NCBI RefSeq assembly: GCF_040796495.1
Contig: NZ_JBFNQN010000004.1
Span: 301,105-365,104 of the forward strand
Reading direction: 5' to 3'
DNA length: 64,000 nt
Source: Kineococcus endophyticus
GTDB taxonomy: Bacteria > Actinomycetota > Actinomycetes > Actinomycetales > Kineococcaceae
Part shown: one piece after another, positions 52,557 to 61,511 of the stretch
Position numbering within the stretch: position 1 is the stretch's first letter
Layout of the letters: every line of letters begins with the position of its first letter
Translations under genes and position numbers: made by a program
Notes under the pieces: model-generated
Told to the model about the DNA's origin: nothing
Databases searched by the model: none
The model's input: the letters and a program-made list of their open reading frames with translations, nothing else

Positions 52557-53294
52557 GTGGAGCACGAGGTCGAGCGCGGGACGGACGTCGATCGTCCCCT
52601 CGAACGTGCCGGCGACCGGCTCGGTGACGTCGTCCGCCGGGCGCCCCTGTTCGCCGCCCTGGACGACGAGGCGGCCGGCGAGCTGCTGGAGTCCATGGAG
52701 TCGGTCCACCTCGACCGCGGGCAGCAGTTGTTCGGCGAGGGGGAGGCCGGCGACCGCGTCTACGTCGTCCGCACCGGCAAGATCAAGCTCGTCCGCAGCT
52801 GGCCCGACGGCCGGGAGAACCTCCTCGCCGTGCTCGGGCCGGGGGAGATGTTCGGCGAGCTGTCGCTCTTCGACCCCGGACCGCGCACCAGCTCGGCCCG
52901 CGCGGTCTCCGAGTCCGAGCTCATCGCCCTGGGCCACGACGACATGCTGCGCTGGCTGGCCCGCCGCCCCGAGGTCGCCCGCCACCTGCTGCGGGCCCTG
53001 GCCCAGCGCCTGCGGCGGACGAACGTCGCCCTGGCCGACCTCGTCTTCACCGACGTGCCCGGCCGCGTCGCCAAGGCCCTGCTGGACCTGTCCCGCCGCT
53101 TCGGCCGGCCCATCGCGGACGGTCTGCTCGTCGCGCACGACCTCACGCAGGAGGAGCTCGCCCAGCTGGTCGGCGCCTCGCGGGAGACGGTCAACAAGGC
53201 CCTGGCCGACTTCGCCTCCCGCGGCTGGCTGCGGCTGGAAGCGCGGGCCGTCGTCCTGCACGACGTCGAGCGGCTGGCCAAGCGCGCTCGCTGA
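52557..53294 (+). CDS. Crp/Fnr-family transcriptional regulator
   Basis: A 245-residue regulator: a cyclic-nucleotide-binding domain (GQQLFGEGEAGDRVYVVRTG, phosphate-binding cassette GEMFGELSLFDPGPRTSSAR) and a C-terminal winged helix with recognition segment LTQEELAQLVGASRETVNKA. The cassette Glu and the Arg-Thr-Ser-Ser match cAMP-binding Crp, and the length and sequence fit actinobacterial Crp/GlxR. No Cys-rich N-terminus of Fnr type is present. GTG at 52557 was used. A Crp-type palindrome lies just upstream. Confidence 0.9.
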   Translation: MEHEVERGTDVDRPLERAGDRLGDVVRRAPLFAALDDEAAGELLESMESVHLDRGQQLFGEGEAGDRVYVVRTGKIKLVRSWPDGRENLLAVLGPGEMFGELSLFDPGPRTSSARAVSESELIALGHDDMLRWLARRPEVARHLLRALAQRLRRTNVALADLVFTDVPGRVAKALLDLSRRFGRPIADGLLVAHDLTQEELAQLVGASRETVNKALADFASRGWLRLEARAVVLHDVERLAKRAR

Positions 53295-53299
53295 CCCGT

Positions 53300-54073
53300 T
53301 CAGGGCTGCTGGGCGAGGAAGTCCAGCTGGGCCCTGATCGACTGCGCCGCAGCCCACTTCAACGTCCCCTCGAGCTGGCCGTGGACGGCGACGAGGACGT
53401 CGTCGACGCCGCGGTGGCCGGCGGCGAGAGCCCGGCGCACCTGGTCCAGGCGGTCCAGCCGGTGCTGCCGCTGCGTCGACAGTGCGGCGCGCGGGTCCCG
53501 CACCACGGGCCCGTGGCCAGGCAGGACGACGTCGGCGTCCAGGGTGAGCAGCAGGTCGAGGGAGCGCAGGTAGTCGCCGAGGTCCCCGCCCTGGTCGACG
53601 CCCTGCTGGTGGCCGGTGGCGATGACCGTGCTGCCGCGGCCGAGCAGGGTGTCGCCCGTGAGCAGTTCGCCGGTGTCGAGCAGCACGCAGACGGAGTCCG
53701 ACGTGTGGCCGGGGGTGGCCAGGACCCGCAGGCGCAGCCCGGCGACCTCGTGCGTCCCGGCCTCGCGGACGACGGGGGCGGGGTGCTCGGCCAGGAACGC
53801 GTCCATCCCGCCGACGTGATCGCGGTGGCGGTGCGTGCCGACGACGAGCACCACCCGTCGCCCCGCGAGGACGGTGCCGATCGCGGCCCGGTGGGCCGGG
53901 TCGTCCTCGCCCGGGTCCACCACGACGGCCTCGTCCGACCCGGGCGTCGACAGCACCCAGGTGTTGGTGCCGTCCAGGGTCATCGGGCCGGCGTTGTCCT
54001 CCAGGACGCAGGTGGCCCGGTCCGTGACCGGGCCACCGGTCCACCGGGGCGGCACGGACTCAGGAGCGGACAC
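53300..54073 (-). CDS. MBL-fold metallo-hydrolase
   Basis: A 257-residue metallo-beta-lactamase-fold hydrolase. The metal site is intact: THRHRDHVGG, His in ATPGHTSDS, Asp in LLTGDTLLG and His in LPGHGPVV. It resembles the hydroxyacylglutathione hydrolase/LACTB2 group; the substrate is unknown. The GTG start overlaps the 3' end of the RidA gene by 14 bases, so it belongs to the DUF4177-RidA-MBL operon. Confidence 0.88.
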   Translation of the reverse strand: MSAPESVPPRWTGGPVTDRATCVLEDNAGPMTLDGTNTWVLSTPGSDEAVVVDPGEDDPAHRAAIGTVLAGRRVVLVVGTHRHRDHVGGMDAFLAEHPAPVVREAGTHEVAGLRLRVLATPGHTSDSVCVLLDTGELLTGDTLLGRGSTVIATGHQQGVDQGGDLGDYLRSLDLLLTLDADVVLPGHGPVVRDPRAALSTQRQHRLDRLDQVRRALAAGHRGVDDVLVAVHGQLEGTLKWAAAQSIRAQLDFLAQQP

Positions 54074-54536
54074 GCACCGTGATCTCGACCTCGACGGGGG
54101 AGTCGAGCGGCAGGACCGCGACCCCGACGGCGCTGCGCGCGTGCTGACCGGCGTCGCCGAAGACGTCCCGCAGCAGGTTCGAGGCGCCGTTGACGACTCC
54201 GGGCTGGCCCGTGAAGGAGGGGTCGCTGGCGACGAAGCCGACGACCTTGACGACGCGTTCGATGGCGTCGACGCCGCCGGCGACGCTCGCGGCCGCTGCG
54301 ATGGCGTTCAGCGCGCACGTCGCCGCCAGCTGCTGGGCCGTGTCCGCGTCGACGTCCGCGCCGACCTTGCCGGTGACGGCGAGCTGCCCGTCGACGAAGG
54401 GGAGCTGCCCGGACGTCAGGACGAGGTCGCCGTCGCGGACGGCCGGCACGTAGGAGGCCACCGGCGCGGCGACCTCGGGCAGCGTCAGCCCCAGCTCCGC
54501 CAAGCGCTGCGAGGCGCTCACGGACGGGGCGGTCAC
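54060..54536 (-). CDS. RidA-family protein
   Basis: A 158-residue YjgF/YER057c/UK114-family protein (LVLTSGQLPFVDGQLAVTG, LNAIAAAASVAGGVDAIER, ARSAVGVAVLPLDSPVEVE). RidA proteins hydrolyse reactive enamine/imine intermediates of pyridoxal enzymes. The conserved catalytic-site Arg of the RidA subgroup reads ARSAVGVAVLP here, with the Arg retained. It overlaps DUF4177 upstream by four bases. Confidence 0.88.
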   Translation of the reverse strand: MTAPSVSASQRLAELGLTLPEVAAPVASYVPAVRDGDLVLTSGQLPFVDGQLAVTGKVGADVDADTAQQLAATCALNAIAAAASVAGGVDAIERVVKVVGFVASDPSFTGQPGVVNGASNLLRDVFGDAGQHARSAVGVAVLPLDSPVEVEITVRVRS

Positions 54537-54688
54537 TGCTTGGGCCGCTTCAGGTAGGCGACGAGGCCGTTGCCGTCGGGGCCCGTGACGACTTGGACGA
54601 GCTCCCAGCCGTCACTGCCCCACTGGTCGAGGATCTGCTTCGTCGCGTGGACGATCAGCGGGACGGTGGCGTACTCCCAGGTGGTCAT
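54533..54688 (-). CDS. DUF4177-type small protein
   Basis: A 51-residue protein (TTWEYATVPLIVHATKQILD, DGWELVQVVTGPDGNGLVA) matching the small actinobacterial DUF4177-like family, unknown function. ATG at 54688. It overlaps the RidA start by four bases and heads the operon. Confidence 0.78.
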   Translation of the reverse strand: MTTWEYATVPLIVHATKQILDQWGSDGWELVQVVTGPDGNGLVAYLKRPKQ

Positions 54689-54747
54689 GGCGGCCACCGT
54701 AGTGGCCGCCCCCGACACGACCCAGGGGTCCCGTCCTCGACCCGTCC

Positions 54748-55107
54748 TCAGACGGCGGCGACGACCTTCGCCGACTCCGTCGCCTGGACCGGCGATGTCG
54801 TGCCCGACCCCGTGACCTCGCCCGCCGCGGTGCTCAGCGCGGCGTCGCGGGCGGTCTCCAGCAGGCGGCGCCAGGACTGCACGTTCGGCCGGCGCTTGAG
54901 CAGCGCGCGGCGTTCGCGCTCGGTCATCCCGCCCCAGACACCGAACTCGATCCGGCTGTCCAGCGCGTCGGCCAGGCACTCGGTGCGCACGGGGCACCCG
55001 CCGCAGATCTGCTTCGCGCGGTTCTGCGCCGAACCCTGCACGAACAGGTCGTCCGCCGTGCTGGCCTTGCAGGCCCCACGACTCGCCCACTCCAACGTCC
55101 ACGCCAT
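54748..55107 (-). CDS. WhiB-family iron-sulfur transcription factor
   Basis: A 119-residue WhiB-like protein. The four cluster Cys are one in RGACKAS and three in QICGGCPVRTEC. The turn GVWGGMTERERR follows, then a basic segment and an Ala/Thr-rich tail about 35 residues longer than in WhiB1-type proteins. WhiB proteins bind a [4Fe-4S] cluster and work with the primary sigma factor. ATG at 55107. It is divergent from the penicillin-binding protein, with a perfect palindrome between them. Confidence 0.92.
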   Translation of the reverse strand: MAWTLEWASRGACKASTADDLFVQGSAQNRAKQICGGCPVRTECLADALDSRIEFGVWGGMTERERRALLKRRPNVQSWRRLLETARDAALSTAAGEVTGSGTTSPVQATESAKVVAAV

Positions 55108-55199
55108 CGACGGCCCCTCCCGTCAGCGTCCTCGCCGGCCTGAGGCCGCAGCGGCCCCGGTTCCCCCCGGTTCGGAACGATCCCTGTGAATCTCCGTGA

Positions 55200-55217
55200 G
55201 TGCCCACGAGTGGGCAC
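55200..55217. promoter_or_regulatory. Perfect palindrome between whiB and the PBP gene
   Basis: GTGCCCAC and GTGGGCAC arms flank a 2-base spacer. It lies 93 bases from the whiB start; the PBP start is 199 bases away. A TATGGT -10-like hexamer at 55228 on the plus strand follows it. Confidence 0.55.
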
Positions 55218-55415
55218 CCCCGCAGCGTATGGTCGGCCGCACGGCCCCTCCCAGAGCCTCTTGTGACGAACTCGCGTAGTCACTTCGGGCTAGTCCGGCG
55301 TCCCTCGGGTGGCGCAACGGAGCGCGGGTCGCGGCCCGGTCACGATCCTGCGCACACCGTGCGGAGGACGTGTGGACGCTCCCGAGCCCCCACCCGCTCC
55401 GCTTACCCTGACGGC

Positions 55416-57878
55416 ATGGCCCCTCGCTCCACGCAGCACACCCGGCGCCCGGTCTTCCGCCTGCTCGCCGCGTTCGCCGCGGTCAGCGCCGCCGGCGGCG
55501 TGCTCAGCGCCGGGCTCGTCGTCCCCGCCGTCGCCGCGACGGGGAGCCTGACGAGCGAGGGCGTCGACATCTTCAACGAGCTCCCGGCCGACCTGGGGGA
55601 CAAGACGCTGTCCGAGGCGTCGACGATCCTCTACGCGGACAACACACCCATGGCGAAGGTCTACGACCAGAACCGGTCGGTCATCTCCTTCGACCAGATC
55701 GCCCCCGTCATGCGCGACGCGATCGTCTCCATCGAGGACGACCGCTTCTACAGCCACGGCGCCGTGGACGTGAAGGGCATCGTCCGCGCCCTGGTCTCCA
55801 ACGCCGGCGGCGGCAGCACCCAGGGCGCGTCGACGCTGACCCAGCAGTTCGTCAAGAACGTCCTCGTGCAGCAGGCCGTCCAGCAGGGTGACTCCCAGGC
55901 TGCAGCGGCCGCCGTCGAGGCCGACGGGGTCGACGGCTACGCCCGCAAGCTGCGCGAGATGAAGCTCGCCATCGGGGTCGAGAAGGAGATGTCGAAGGAC
56001 GACATCCTCACCGGCTACCTCAACGTCTCCTACTTCCAGAACAACGTCTACGGCGTCGAGGCCGCGGCGCAGTACTACTTCTCCACCTCCGCGGCGAACC
56101 TGACGCTGCCGCAGGCGGCGCTGCTGGCCGGCATGGTGCAGAACCCGGCGGCGTACAACCCGGTGAAGTACCCGGACGCCTCGGTGAAGCGGCGCAACAT
56201 CGTGCTGAACCGCATGCTCGAGCTCGGGAAGATCGACCAGGCGACGCACGACGCGGCCGTCGCGGCGCCGGTGGGCCTGAACCCCAACCCCAGCCGGCAG
56301 GGCTGCCTGGCTGCCGGGACGGCGGCCTACTTCTGCGACTACGTCGTCCACGTCATCGAGAGCGACCCCGCCTTCGGCGCGACGCCCGAGGACCGGCGCA
56401 ACCTCCTGCGCCGCGGTGGTCTGACGATCAAGACGACGCTGAACCCGGTCATCCAGAACATCACGCAGAAGGCCGTCAACGACGGGGTGAACCCCGGTCA
56501 GGACGTGCGGTCCGCTGCGTCCTTCGTCCAGCCCGGCACCGGGCAGATCCTCGCGATGGCGCAGGACACGACGTACTCCCCGGACGAGGACCAGATCGGC
56601 GTCACGACGCTGAACTACAACGTCGGTCAGTCGATGGGGGGCACGGCGGGGTTCCAGCAGGGTTCGACCTTCAAGCCCTTCACCCTCGCGACGTGGCTGA
56701 AGTCCGGGAAGTCCTTGGACTCCAGCGTCTCCGCCCCCAGCTCGGGCAACGACCCGTTCAGCGCCTTCAAGGCCTGCGGGCAGAAGCTGCGCGGCGGTCG
56801 CTACCAGTACAGCAACTCCGAGGGTGGCGGGAACGGCGGCGCCATGACCGTCCGGCAGGCCACCGCGAACTCCGTGAACACCGCCTTCATGTCGATGGAG
56901 AAGCAGCTCGACATCTGCGACATCACGGCGACCGCGCAGTCGCTGGGTGTCTACAAGGCCGCCCCCACCAAGAACTTCCTGACGGGCGAGAAGAACCTCG
57001 ACCTCGACCAGAACCCGTCGATGACGCTGGGGACCAACCTCGTGTACCCGCTCGAGGTCGCCGGGGCGTACGCGGCCTTCGCCGCCGACGGCAACTTCTG
57101 CAAGCCGACGGCGATCATCGAGGTGCTCGACACCAACGGCAAGCCGCTGCAGGTCCCGTCGGCGGACTGCAAGCAGGTCCTCGACGTCAACGTCGCCCGC
57201 AACGTCACCGAGGCGCTCCGGCTCGGCTGGACGAGCGGGACGGCGAAGGGCGTCGGCAAGGGCGTCATGGACGGCCGCCAGGTCGCGTCCAAGACGGGGA
57301 CGACGAACGACAGCCAGAACGTCTGGTTCGCCGCCTACACCCCGCAGATGGCCGGGGCCGTCTGGGTCGGGCACCACCAGGGCGTGAAGTCCCTGAACGG
57401 CGCCCGCATCAACGGCAAGCGCGTGGGTCGGGTGTTCGGGGCGACGATCCCCGGCCCCATCTGGGCCAACGCCGTGGGACCGTCGCTCGAGGCGCTCAAC
57501 GCGCCCAAGGAGACGTTCACCGACGGCACGAACGACGGCCTGAAGACCACCACCGTGGACGGCAAGATCCGCGTCCCGAACGTCGTGGGTCGCAGCGTGT
57601 CCTCCGCCACCTCGGCCCTGCAGGCCGCCGGCTTCCAGGTCTCGGTGGCCAGTGGACGGGTCCAGTCGACGAGCGTCGCCGCGGGTCTGGTCGCCTCGCA
57701 GAGCGCCCGGTCCGCCGCGGCCGGCGCGACGATCACGATCACCCGCAGCTCGGGTGCCCCGCCGGCGCCGAGCCCCACGCAGCCGGCACCGACGCAGACC
57801 TCGGAGGCCCCCGGCATCCAGCTGCCGACGGACCTGCCGTCGCTGCCGTCCCTGCCGCAGGCGCCGACGGGGCAGTGA
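55416..57878 (+). CDS. Class A penicillin-binding protein with PASTA domain
   Basis: An 820-residue bifunctional peptidoglycan synthase. After one N-terminal helix, the GT51 glycosyltransferase domain carries the catalytic Glu in SIEDDRFYSHGAVD near residue 106 and GASTLTQQFVKNVL. The transpeptidase domain has the nucleophile in GSTFKPF near residue 416, a Ser-Val-Asn (NSVNTAF) and KTGTT near residue 626. A single PASTA domain (RVPNVVGRSVSSATSALQAA) and a Pro-rich tail end the protein. ATG at 55416 was chosen; the frame is open upstream to 55200 through the palindrome. A strong terminator follows. Confidence 0.93.
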   Translation: MAPRSTQHTRRPVFRLLAAFAAVSAAGGVLSAGLVVPAVAATGSLTSEGVDIFNELPADLGDKTLSEASTILYADNTPMAKVYDQNRSVISFDQIAPVMRDAIVSIEDDRFYSHGAVDVKGIVRALVSNAGGGSTQGASTLTQQFVKNVLVQQAVQQGDSQAAAAAVEADGVDGYARKLREMKLAIGVEKEMSKDDILTGYLNVSYFQNNVYGVEAAAQYYFSTSAANLTLPQAALLAGMVQNPAAYNPVKYPDASVKRRNIVLNRMLELGKIDQATHDAAVAAPVGLNPNPSRQGCLAAGTAAYFCDYVVHVIESDPAFGATPEDRRNLLRRGGLTIKTTLNPVIQNITQKAVNDGVNPGQDVRSAASFVQPGTGQILAMAQDTTYSPDEDQIGVTTLNYNVGQSMGGTAGFQQGSTFKPFTLATWLKSGKSLDSSVSAPSSGNDPFSAFKACGQKLRGGRYQYSNSEGGGNGGAMTVRQATANSVNTAFMSMEKQLDICDITATAQSLGVYKAAPTKNFLTGEKNLDLDQNPSMTLGTNLVYPLEVAGAYAAFAADGNFCKPTAIIEVLDTNGKPLQVPSADCKQVLDVNVARNVTEALRLGWTSGTAKGVGKGVMDGRQVASKTGTTNDSQNVWFAAYTPQMAGAVWVGHHQGVKSLNGARINGKRVGRVFGATIPGPIWANAVGPSLEALNAPKETFTDGTNDGLKTTTVDGKIRVPNVVGRSVSSATSALQAAGFQVSVASGRVQSTSVAAGLVASQSARSAAAGATITITRSSGAPPAPSPTQPAPTQTSEAPGIQLPTDLPSLPSLPQAPTGQ

Positions 57879-57913
57879 CCTCGGCGCCGACCTCAGCTCC
57901 CCGCTGACCCGAC

Positions 57914-57957
57914 CGGGCCGGTGGTGGACCCGCACCGCGCGGTCCGCCACCGGCCCG
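57914..57957 (+). terminator. Hairpin terminator after the PBP gene
   Basis: Arms 57914-57930 and 57941-57957 pair over 17 positions with one G-U wobble and a 10-base loop. Confidence 0.8.
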
Positions 57958-58078
57958 TTCCGTTCCGGGGTGGACGTGCGGCGCGCTGCGACGGACGACG
58001 GACGCGGTCACGACCTTCGGCGGTCGCCGCCCACTGGCGCCGCTGCCAGCCTGAGACCTCCCGATCGAGGAGGTTGCC

Positions 58079-58765
58079 GTGGACGCTCTGGTGGACGACC
58101 TGACGCTCGTGCTGCTCGACCCGTCCAGCGGGCGGTCGCTGGTGGACGGCACCCGAGCCCGCGCCGTGCTGGGGGGAGCCGTGCTGCTCGACCTGGCCCT
58201 GCGCGAGCGGCTCGTCGCCGAGCCGGCCCGGTGGGGCGGCGACAGGGTGCAGGTGCACGACCCGTCCCCGACGGGCGACGCCGTCCTCGACCACGCCCTG
58301 GCGCGCCTCGGGACCCGGCGCACGGCGGCGAGCACCGCGGTCACGCGGATCTCCGGCGGGCGGACCGGGCAGCTCGTGCGCGAGAGGCTCGCCGCCCGCG
58401 GCGCCGTCCGGCACGAACCGGGCGGGTTCCTGCGGTTCTCGAGGGAGCACCCCGACCCGGCGGTGCGGGAGCCGCTCGTCGCGGCCGTCGCCGCCGCGCT
58501 GCAGGGCACGCGGCCCGTCACCGCGCGGACGGCGGCCCTGGTGTCCCTCGTCCACTCCGTGGGGGCCGTGGGCAAGGTCGCTCCGGGGCACGGCTGGTCC
58601 CGCAAGGAGCTCGACGCCCGCGTGGCGTCCGTCGCCAAGACCCTCGACGACGGTCAGTGGGCCGGCAGCGCCGTCGCGGCGGCCGTCCGGTCCGCGCAGG
58701 CCGCCGTCACCGCCGCGATCGTCGCCAGCACCTCGGCGGCCACGGCGGGGGCCGCGTCGAGCTAG
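58079..58765 (+). CDS. GPP34/GOLPH3-family protein
   Basis: A 228-residue protein of the bacterial GPP34 (VPS74/GOLPH3-like) family: DDLTLVLLDPSSGRSLVDGT, VLGGAVLLDLALRERLVAEP, SLVHSVGAVGKVAPGHGWSR. Eukaryotic members bind PI4P on Golgi membranes; the bacterial role is unknown. GTG at 58079 has AGGAGG upstream. It is convergent with the YqeY gene. Confidence 0.85.
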   Translation: MDALVDDLTLVLLDPSSGRSLVDGTRARAVLGGAVLLDLALRERLVAEPARWGGDRVQVHDPSPTGDAVLDHALARLGTRRTAASTAVTRISGGRTGQLVRERLAARGAVRHEPGGFLRFSREHPDPAVREPLVAAVAAALQGTRPVTARTAALVSLVHSVGAVGKVAPGHGWSRKELDARVASVAKTLDDGQWAGSAVAAAVRSAQAAVTAAIVASTSAATAGAASS

Positions 58766-58768
58766 GGG

Positions 58769-59236
58769 TCAGGCCTGGAGGCGGGCCTTCACCGCACCGG
58801 ACAGCCGCTTGCCGTCGGCGCGACCGGCGACCTTCGGCTTGAGCTGCGACATGACCGCACCCATGGCGCCCATGCCCGTCAGGCCCTCGCCCGTGGCGAC
58901 GAGGACGGCCTCGTCGACGAGCTCGGTGAGCTCCTCGTCGGTCAGCGGGGTCGGCAGGTAGGTCTCGATGACGCCCAGCTCGCCGCGCTCGCGCTCGGCC
59001 TGCTCGACCCGGCCGGCGCCGTCGTAGGCCTCCGCCGCCTCGCGCCGCTTCTTGGCCTCGCGCTGCAGGACGGTGACGACCTCCTCGTCGGACAGCGTGC
59101 GCGCCGACTTCCCGGCGACCTCCTCGCCGCGGACGGCGGTGAGCACCATGCGCAGGGTGGCCGACCGCAGCTCGTCGCGAGCCTTCATGGCGGTGGTCAG
59201 GTCGGTCTGCAGGGTGTCCTTGAGGGTGTCGCTCAT
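58769..59236 (-). CDS. GatB/YqeY-domain protein
   Basis: A 155-residue YqeY-like protein (LKDTLQTDLTTAMKARDELR, LGVIETYLPTPLTDEELTEL, GMGAMGAVMSQLKPKVAGRA). It shares the tRNA-contacting domain of GatB but is free-standing; a role in tRNA amidation or turnover is presumed. ATG at 59236. It is divergent from the metallophosphoesterase gene. Confidence 0.9.
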   Translation of the reverse strand: MSDTLKDTLQTDLTTAMKARDELRSATLRMVLTAVRGEEVAGKSARTLSDEEVVTVLQREAKKRREAAEAYDGAGRVEQAERERGELGVIETYLPTPLTDEELTELVDEAVLVATGEGLTGMGAMGAVMSQLKPKVAGRADGKRLSGAVKARLQA

Positions 59237-59294
59237 GAGGGCGATCCTCCCACCCCCGTCGAGCCGTTTCCCGGCCGCGCGGGAGGATGACCGG

Positions 59295-60221
59295 ATGCCC
59301 AGCGCTGCCGGAGTCCTCAAGGCCACCGCCGGAACCGTCGGCCTCGCCGCCCTCGCCACGGGGGCCGGCCTCGGGTACGCGGCCGGGTACGAGGTGCGGG
59401 CCTTCGCCCTGCGCCACGCCGTCGTCCCGGTGCTGCCCGTCGGCGCCCGGCCGCTGCGGGTCCTGCACCTGTCCGACCTGCACCTCGTGCCGCGCCAGCA
59501 CCGCAAGCGCGAGTGGGTCGCGGCCCTGGCCGACCTCGAGCCGGACCTCGTCGTCAGCACCGGTGACAACCTCGCCTCCCTCGACGCCGTTCCCGCGGTG
59601 CTGGAGACGTACGCGGGGCTGCTGCGCAGGCCCGGGGTGTTCGTCCTGGGCTCCAACGACTACTGGGCGCCGCGGCCGCGCAACTGGGCCCGCTACCTCA
59701 AGGGCCCCTCGAGGATCCCCATGCCCGAGGAGATCCCGCGGCTGCCCACGGACGACCTCGTCCGCGGCTTCACCGACGCCGGCTGGGTCGACCTCGACAA
59801 CGTGCGGACGCGGCTGACCGTGGCCGGGCTGGACCTGGAGTTCGTCGGTGTCGACGACCCGCACCTGCGCTACGACCGGTACCACGACGTCGCGGGCGGA
59901 GCCGCCGCCGACGCGGACCTCACCATCGGCGTCACCCACGCCCCCTACCGCCGCACCCTCGACGCCATGACGGCCGACGAGGCGGGGTTGATCCTCGCCG
60001 GCCACACGCACGGCGGGCAGCTCTGCGTGCCGGGCTTCGGGGCGCTCGTGACCAACTGCGACATCCCGCGGAAGCAGGTGTCCGGACTGTCCCGGTGGTC
60101 GGCCGCCGGCCACGACGCGTGGCTGCACGTCTCCGCCGGCTTGGGGACGTCCCCCTACGCCCCGGTCCGGTTCGCGTGCCGTCCCGAGGCGACGCTGCTG
60201 GAGCTCGTGCCGGTGCGCTGA
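59295..60221 (+). CDS. Metallophosphoesterase
   Basis: A 308-residue calcineurin-like phosphoesterase with an N-terminal helix (TVGLAALATGAGLGYAAGYE). The metal motifs are complete: LSDLHLVPRQ, STGDN, GSNDYW, VTHAP and AGHTHGGQ. It resembles YaeI-type phosphodiesterases acting near the membrane; the substrate is unknown. ATG at 59295 with GGGAGG about 10 bases upstream. Confidence 0.9.
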   Translation: MPSAAGVLKATAGTVGLAALATGAGLGYAAGYEVRAFALRHAVVPVLPVGARPLRVLHLSDLHLVPRQHRKREWVAALADLEPDLVVSTGDNLASLDAVPAVLETYAGLLRRPGVFVLGSNDYWAPRPRNWARYLKGPSRIPMPEEIPRLPTDDLVRGFTDAGWVDLDNVRTRLTVAGLDLEFVGVDDPHLRYDRYHDVAGGAAADADLTIGVTHAPYRRTLDAMTADEAGLILAGHTHGGQLCVPGFGALVTNCDIPRKQVSGLSRWSAAGHDAWLHVSAGLGTSPYAPVRFACRPEATLLELVPVR

Positions 60222-60297
60222 CCTCCGGACGGGTGGGTACTGGTTCGGAGCACCGTCCCGCGTGGGCTACTCTTGTCGAGGTCGTTCACGCGGCCAT

Positions 60298-60374
<77 letters not shown>

Positions 60375-60386
60375 GCAAGACCGCAG

Positions 60387-60428
60387 GTCAGAGGCCCGGA
60401 ACCGCAAGAACGCGGCCGGGCCTCTGAC
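60387..60428 (+). terminator. Terminator after tRNA-Pro
   Basis: GTCAGAGGCCCGG (60387-60399) and CCGGGCCTCTGAC (60416-60428) form a perfect 13-bp stem with a 16-base loop. Confidence 0.85.
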
Positions 60429-60504
60429 GTTGTGAGTGACTGACTGAGTAACTATCCCCTTGGAGGGGTCATGGCCATCACCGCTGCTTAAGCCCGAGCG
60501 CGGC

Positions 60505-60516
60505 TGAGTGCACTCA
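60505..60516. repeat. 12-bp perfect palindrome next to IS remnant
   Basis: TGAGTGCACTCA lies just outside the CTTTGTCAGT sequence that marks the 3' end of the decayed transposase. Confidence 0.5.
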
Positions 60517-60527
60517 TTGGGCCTTTG

Positions 60528-61333
60528 TCAGTACCGGTTCTCCAGTCGGCTCAGGACCAGGGCCGTAGCGACGATAGCGCCGATGCGCCACGGGCACAGG
60601 TTGACCCGGTGCAGAGCCCGCCAGCGGGTCCTTGGGTGGGCGATGCCGTGCTCGACCAAGGCCCGTTCGGCGCTGACGTAGGAGTTCCAGCCCCGGGTGC
60701 TGGAGTCAAGAACCTGCCCAGCCATGGGACGGCGAACGGGCACTCGGGTACCGGCCCCAGCGCCGGTGTACGCCTTGTCGGCCAAGGTGGGGACACCTTC
60801 ACGAGCAGCGACGTACAACGCCGGCAGAGCGTGTAAGCGGGCCGCGGTCAGGTCATGGGTGCAGCCCGGCTCCACGGGCGAGACCCACATCGGCCGCCTT
60901 TCAACATCGATGAGGACTTAGACCAGACCGCCGTGCTGACGGTGCTTTCCGGAGTACCAGCGGTCACGCGGGCTCCCGGGGTCGCGGATGCAGTCGGTGT
61001 CGATCAGCGTGCCATCGAGCAACAGATGCTCCTCGCCCCGAGCCACGGCTGCGACTACGACGTCGGGCAGCGCCGGCGCCTGGGCGGCGAGCACGTCGAG
61101 TGCGTCATGGACTTAGCAGTGGGCGGTACTAAGCGAGACGTTGTCATCTCGGGCGAGGTTGGCCACCGCAGCGCGCTGGCGCATGAACCGCAACAGGACG
61201 ACCACCTGCGCGAAGCATCCCAATCCTCGCTGGCCTCGCAGGTCCCGACCGCCAGGCGCTGGGCGGGGAGCAGGCGGGCGATCGCCTGAGCGAGGTCATG
61301 GGAGACCTCGAGGCGGGCACGGTAGACGAGCAC
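60528..61333 (-). pseudogene. Decayed IS5-type (DDE_Tnp_4) transposase
   Basis: Read on the minus strand, the remnant starts MLVYRARLEVSHDLAQAIAR, as in actinobacterial IS5-like transposases. It needs a frame change near 61240 to continue (VVVLLRFMRQRAAVANLARD), and meets a TAA after STAHC and a second TAA after HRQHGGLV. It then runs open to the end (RPMWVSPVEPGCTHDLTAAR, TLADKAYTGAGAG, CPWRIGAIVATALVL). DDE-region landmarks remain. At least one frameshift and two stops make it non-functional. Its stop overlaps a CTTTGTCAGT sequence that is probably one terminal repeat; no matching left end is seen. Confidence 0.8.
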
Positions 61334-61511
61334 GAGGCGTTTTGACCGGTGCGTCGGCTGAGCCTGGTCGCCGCCATCGTGACCGCCCAGGCCCTACGTG
61401 CCCCACGCCTCCGGCGCCGCCCCTCCCGGCGCTGATCATGTTGCCTCTGGCAGAGCCTCAGTCCACGACCAGCCACCGACATCCTGAAAAGTCCCACAAC
61501 ATGGTCACATA

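Noticed and set aside
60855..61289. Plus-strand ORF across the IS5 remnant
   Set aside because: It is antisense to recognisable transposase sequence and has no resemblance to any protein.
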